A stretch of DNA of 64,000 bases from Halobellus sp. LT62. GTDB taxonomy: Archaea > Halobacteriota > Halobacteria > Halobacteriales > Haloferacaceae. Both the position numbers and the translations under genes were made by a program. The notes below the pieces were generated by a model. That model worked only from the letters and a program-made list of their open reading frames with translations. It ran no database searches and was not told the DNA's origin. Of this stretch, positions 60,975-64,000 are shown one piece after another. Each line of letters starts with the position of its first letter. Position 1 is the first letter of the stretch. Location of the stretch: NCBI RefSeq assembly GCF_037031285.1, contig NZ_JAYEZO010000002.1, positions 744,001 to 808,000 on the forward strand, written 5' to 3'.

Positions 60975-62027
60975 ATGACCGAAGCCGCAGCGGACTCCGA
61001 CGCGGAGCGGGTCGTCGTGCTCGCACACGAGAAGTTCCCCGAGCGCGCGAAGACCGCCACGGGCGTCCTCAAATACGCCGACTACGACGTCGTCGCCGTG
61101 CTCGACCGTGACCAAGCCGGGACAGTCGCGAGCGACCACCGGCGGGATCTCCCCGATGTGCCGATCGTCGAATCGATGACGGACGCGCCCGACGCCGACA
61201 CGCTTCTCATCGGGATCTCGCCGATCGGCGGCGAGTTCGACGACTCTTGGCGGCCGGACGTCAGAACGGCGATCGAGCGCGGCTGCGACGTCGTCGCCGG
61301 GCTCCACTACTTCCTCTCGGGGGACGAGGAGTTCGCGGCGCTCGCCGAGCAGCACGGCGTGGCGCTCCGCGACGTGCGAAAGCCCAAGGACGATCTGACG
61401 GTGGCGGGCGGTCGCAGCGCCGACATCGACGCCGACGTCGTGCTCACCGTCGGCACCGACTGCTCGGTCGGGAAGATGACCGTCTCGCTCGAACTCGTCG
61501 AGGCCGCCCGCGAGCGCGGCATCGACGCGGGCTTCGTCCCGACCGGCCAGACCGGGATTATGATCGCCGGCTGGGGCAACCCGATCGACCGCGTCGTCTC
61601 AGATTTCACCGCGGGCGCGGTCGAGGAGATGCTCTTGGAGATCGGCGACGACTACGACGTCCTGTTCGTCGAGGGACAGGGCAGCATCGTCCACCCCGCG
61701 TACTCGGCGGTCACCTGCGGGATCCTCCACGGCGCGATGCCCGACTCGATGGTGTTGTGTCACACCGCCGGACGAGAAGCGATCCACGGCTACGAGTCGT
61801 TCCCGATCCCGGAGATCGAAGCGTGCGTCGACCTCTACGAGGATCTGGCCGCGCCCGTCCACGAGGGCAGCGTCGTCGCCGGCGCGTTGAACACCGCGGG
61901 GATCGAAGACGACGACGCGGCTCGGGAGGCCGTCGACGCCTACGCCGACGACCTCGGCCGTCCCGCGACCGACGTCGTCCGCTTCGACGCCGACGAGATC
62001 CTCGATTCGATCCTCGGGAGCGAGTGA
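60975..62027 (+). CDS. DUF1611 family protein, DgcN-like D-glutamate N-acyltransferase
   Basis: 350 residues. VVLTVGTDCSVGKMTVSLELVEAA is a P-loop-like motif, followed by DAGFVPTGQTGIMIAGWG and FVEGQGSIVHPAYSAVTCGILHG typical of DUF1611. I recall that in halophilic archaea and marine bacteria this family pairs with an enolase-superfamily racemase to convert D-glutamate, through its N-acetyl form, to the L form (DgcN/DgcA). The adjacent gene is such an enzyme. The start at 60975 follows AGGT. Confidence 0.87.
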   Translation: MTEAAADSDAERVVVLAHEKFPERAKTATGVLKYADYDVVAVLDRDQAGTVASDHRRDLPDVPIVESMTDAPDADTLLIGISPIGGEFDDSWRPDVRTAIERGCDVVAGLHYFLSGDEEFAALAEQHGVALRDVRKPKDDLTVAGGRSADIDADVVLTVGTDCSVGKMTVSLELVEAARERGIDAGFVPTGQTGIMIAGWGNPIDRVVSDFTAGAVEEMLLEIGDDYDVLFVEGQGSIVHPAYSAVTCGILHGAMPDSMVLCHTAGREAIHGYESFPIPEIEACVDLYEDLAAPVHEGSVVAGALNTAGIEDDDAAREAVDAYADDLGRPATDVVRFDADEILDSILGSE

Positions 62028-62080
62028 CCGATGCGCTCGACGAGACGAGGTGTGAGAATGCGCTCGGAGGACCTGTGACG

Positions 62081-63118
62081 ATGCTCTCGACGGAGTTCGA
62101 GCGCGTCTCGCTCCCGCTCGCGGACGCGTTCACGATCTCTCGCGGGACCCAAGAGGTCGCCGAGAACGTCGTCGTTCGGATCTCCGACGACGAGGGACGG
62201 ACGGGCGTCGGGAGCGCGGCCCCGGCCGGCCACTACGGCGAGACACCCGAGACGGTCGAGGCCGTCCTGCCGGAGCTTCTCACTGTCGTCGAATCGATCG
62301 GCGACCCCCACGCGATCGAGCGGATCGAGCGCGGACTCCGCGGCGTCGTCGAGGACAACCCCGCCGCGCGGGCCGCCGTCGACGTCGCGCTGCACGACTT
62401 GGCCGCGAAGCGTCTGGACGTCCCCCTCTACCGCCAGTGGGGACTCGACCCCGAACGGGTCCCGAAGACGTCGTTCACGATCGGACTCGACACCACCGAG
62501 CGAATGCGCGAGAAGACCCACGGCGCGGTCGAGGCCGGCTACGACGTCCTGAAGGTGAAGCTCGGGACCGATCGCGACGCGGAGGTCGTCGCCGCCGTCC
62601 GCGAGGAGGCCCCCGAAGCCAGAATCCGCGTCGACGCCAACGAGGCGTGGACGCCCCGGGAGGCGGTCCGGATGACCGAGCGACTCGACGCCCACGACGT
62701 CGAGTTCGTCGAACAGCCCGTTCCGGCGAGCGATCCCGAGGGGCTCAAATTCGTCTACGAGCGTTCGTCGCTGCCGATCGCCGCGGACGAGTCCTGCGTG
62801 ACGCTTCCCGACGTCCCGGCGGTCGCCGACCGGACGGACATCGTGAACCTGAAGCTGATGAAGACCGGCGGGCTCACCGAGGCTCGCCGGATGATTCACA
62901 CCGCGCGGGCGCACGGCCTCGACGTGATGCTCGGCTGTATGATCGAGTCGAACGCGTCGATCGCGGCCGCCTGCCACCTCGCGCCGCTCCTCGATTACGC
63001 CGACCTCGACGGCGCGCTACTGCTCGACGATGACGAGTACGCGGGGGTTCCGATCGAGAGAAGCGAGATCCGACTCGCCGACTGCGACCGCCCGGGAACG
63101 GGCGCGCGGCGAGCGTAA
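62081..63118 (+). CDS. Enolase-superfamily dipeptide epimerase/N-acyl amino acid racemase (DgcA-like)
   Basis: 345 residues. Muconate lactonizing-type barrel: KTSFTIGLDT, DVLKVKLGTDRD (Lys bases in the KxK motif), RVDANEAWTP, EFVEQPVP, IAADESCVTL as metal ligands Asp, Glu, Asp, and LKLMKTGGLTEA with the second-face Lys. It removes and replaces a C-alpha proton on an acylated amino acid or dipeptide. A GTG at 62075 four bases after GGAGG is an alternative start. It lies 53 bases after the DUF1611 gene. Confidence 0.9.
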   Translation: MLSTEFERVSLPLADAFTISRGTQEVAENVVVRISDDEGRTGVGSAAPAGHYGETPETVEAVLPELLTVVESIGDPHAIERIERGLRGVVEDNPAARAAVDVALHDLAAKRLDVPLYRQWGLDPERVPKTSFTIGLDTTERMREKTHGAVEAGYDVLKVKLGTDRDAEVVAAVREEAPEARIRVDANEAWTPREAVRMTERLDAHDVEFVEQPVPASDPEGLKFVYERSSLPIAADESCVTLPDVPAVADRTDIVNLKLMKTGGLTEARRMIHTARAHGLDVMLGCMIESNASIAAACHLAPLLDYADLDGALLLDDDEYAGVPIERSEIRLADCDRPGTGARRA

Positions 63119-63616
63119 CGCACAGGCGAGCCGACCACGCGGCAGCGATATCGCAGTCGACGACACGCGCGACCGTGACGACTGACTGATTCCTCGGCGA
63201 GTGTTTATATACGAACGCGCGGCCAACGGCGGTGTGATCTGACCCGGGCCCCGTATCGAGACGCGGTTGTGCGGCACATCGACGGGGTAGCGACGGCGAC
63301 GACGCTGGCGAGGGCGTCGTCGCGACGGGTGCTGCCTGTTCACCAACGCCGATCAGCGATGCGACGATGCCGAACTCCGCGCTATCGGGCGAAAACGTTT
63401 TACTTGTTGTCGGTGAGTTGTCGTGACGCGTTCGTGGCTTGCCCACGGACGCGAGGTCGGGGGCCGCTCACCGGATGGCACCAGTAGCGGTCCTCCCGGT
63501 CCTCCGAGAGAACGCCGAACGGGCGGCTGTTACACGGGCACGTACGGCGTCGCCGCTGCGCTCGAAAAGCGGGGTGTATAGCCGCGCGTCCGAGTGCCCG
63601 GAGACGCCGTGGCCGG
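63119..63616. other. Intergenic region before the TrkA-N-like gene
   Basis: About 500 bases without a recognised gene. A TATA-like GTTTATATACG on the plus strand (63203-63213) and an AACGTTTTACTTG (63390-63402) are the only clear promoter-like signals. A small untranslated RNA starting near 63235 is conceivable but unproven. Confidence 0.3.
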
Positions 63617-63946
63617 CTACTCGGCCAGACTGTCGAGCAGTTCTTCGGCGACGACGTCGGGGGCGAGGAGCGCGGGGTCGACCGCCAAATCGGTCTGTCC
63701 GCGCGCGAACTCGGGCAGCGAGTCGCGGCTGTAGGTGAGGACCCGGAGTTCCGGGCGCAACTCCTTGGCGACGGGGATCGCCGACGCGTCGTCCATCTCG
63801 GTGAGCACGAGCGCCCTCGCGTCGTCGATTCCGGCGTCGACGAGCGACTGCTTCGTGGCGGTTCCCTCGACGCGGACGACGTCCGCGCCGAGCGCTTCGA
63901 GCGCGTCGCCCAGCCCGTCGTCGTCGGCCCCTGCGAGCAGAATCAT
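63617..63946 (-). CDS. Small TrkA-N-like protein linked to guaA
   Basis: 109 residues. MILLAGADDDGLGDALEALGADVVRVEG, ARALVLTEMDDASAIPVAKELRPELRVLTY and a helical C terminus resemble a truncated NAD-binding (TrkA-N) fold. It overlaps the end of the guaA coding region by 4 bases, so it is co-translated with GMP synthase. I recall this pairing as conserved in haloarchaea; its function is unknown. Confidence 0.82.
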   Translation of the reverse strand: MILLAGADDDGLGDALEALGADVVRVEGTATKQSLVDAGIDDARALVLTEMDDASAIPVAKELRPELRVLTYSRDSLPEFARGQTDLAVDPALLAPDVVAEELLDSLAE

Positions 63947-64000
63947 TCGTACTCGATGGTCGCGGGCGGTTTGTGCGTCACGTCGTAGACGACGCGGGCG
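63943..64000 (-). CDS. guaA: GMP synthase (glutamine-hydrolysing) subunit B, C-terminal fragment
   Basis: The last 18 codons and TGA are visible; the rest lies beyond the window. The residues RVVYDVTHKPPATIEYE match the C terminus of the GMP synthase PPase subunit, which converts XMP to GMP. The stop is within the ATGA overlap with the gene at 63617-63946. Confidence 0.85.
   Translation of the reverse strand, partial: ARVVYDVTHKPPATIEYE

Overview
The window comes from a haloarchaeon (class Halobacteria). The DNA is GC-rich and the proteins are strongly acidic. Promoters are archaeal TATA boxes placed about 25-30 bases before the start codon, which implies many leaderless messages. The gene content (AglB/AglJ N-glycosylation, archease, GatD, KaiC-like ATPase, C2H2 zinc-ribbon mini-proteins) is typical of the group. 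Genus cannot be fixed from the sequence; a Halorubrum-like organism is a reasonable guess.

Region 1 (1-3067): end of sucC, complete sucD, and a convergent Tat lipoprotein. Region 2 (3234-39629): a large surface-glycosylation island bounded by the oligosaccharyltransferase gene aglB on the left and the first dolichol-phosphate glycosyltransferase gene aglJ on the right. A leftward run holds a sugar nucleotidyltransferase, three extended SDR epimerases/dehydratases and aglB. Next come an AglD-like GT2/flippase-like fusion and a GT39/ArnT-like transferase. An AT-rich block follows with two KpsC/KpsS-like transferases, then glmU-like and glmS, a GT2 and a GT4. The 3' end of the GT4 gene is cut by a decayed IS5-family element. 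A second AT-rich block encodes a PhyH-like dioxygenase and an FkbM methyltransferase. The centrepiece (26630-33382) is a nonulosonic acid (pseudaminic/legionaminic type) pathway in two convergent operons: cytidylyltransferase, PseG-like hydrolase and formyltransferase going right, and 4,6-dehydratase, second SDR, PLP aminotransferase and NeuB/PseI synthase going left. No GNAT acetyltransferase is present, so an N-formylated sugar is the simplest prediction. A flippase, a VapBC-type pair, another nucleotidyltransferase and a divergent regulator/NDT-like gene pair complete the island.

Region 3 (39760-46405): small haloarchaeal proteins, a DUF502 membrane protein, archease, a membrane-anchored HTH protein and a secreted repeat protein. 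Region 4 (46767-50894): tRNA-Thr(UGU), a GNAT protein, an AlkA-type glycosylase, a fused hydroxyacyl-CoA dehydrogenase/enoyl-CoA hydratase, and tRNA-Glu(UUC) followed by three degenerate copies of its own 3' end. Region 5 (50895-64000): housekeeping and catabolic genes, including a nucleoside-type deaminase, GatD, UspA, MsrB, a KaiC-like ATPase, a flavin oxidoreductase, a PHP protein, a Vms1-like release factor, a DgcN-DgcA-like D-glutamate pair, and the 3' end of guaA.

Non-coding features of note are two copies of an 82-84 bp terminal-inverted-repeat element (14319-14400 and 38565-38648), a 25-bp palindrome between divergent promoters at 37856-37880, a 15-bp palindrome before the vapB-like start, and the tRNA-Glu 3'-end array at 50468-50832.
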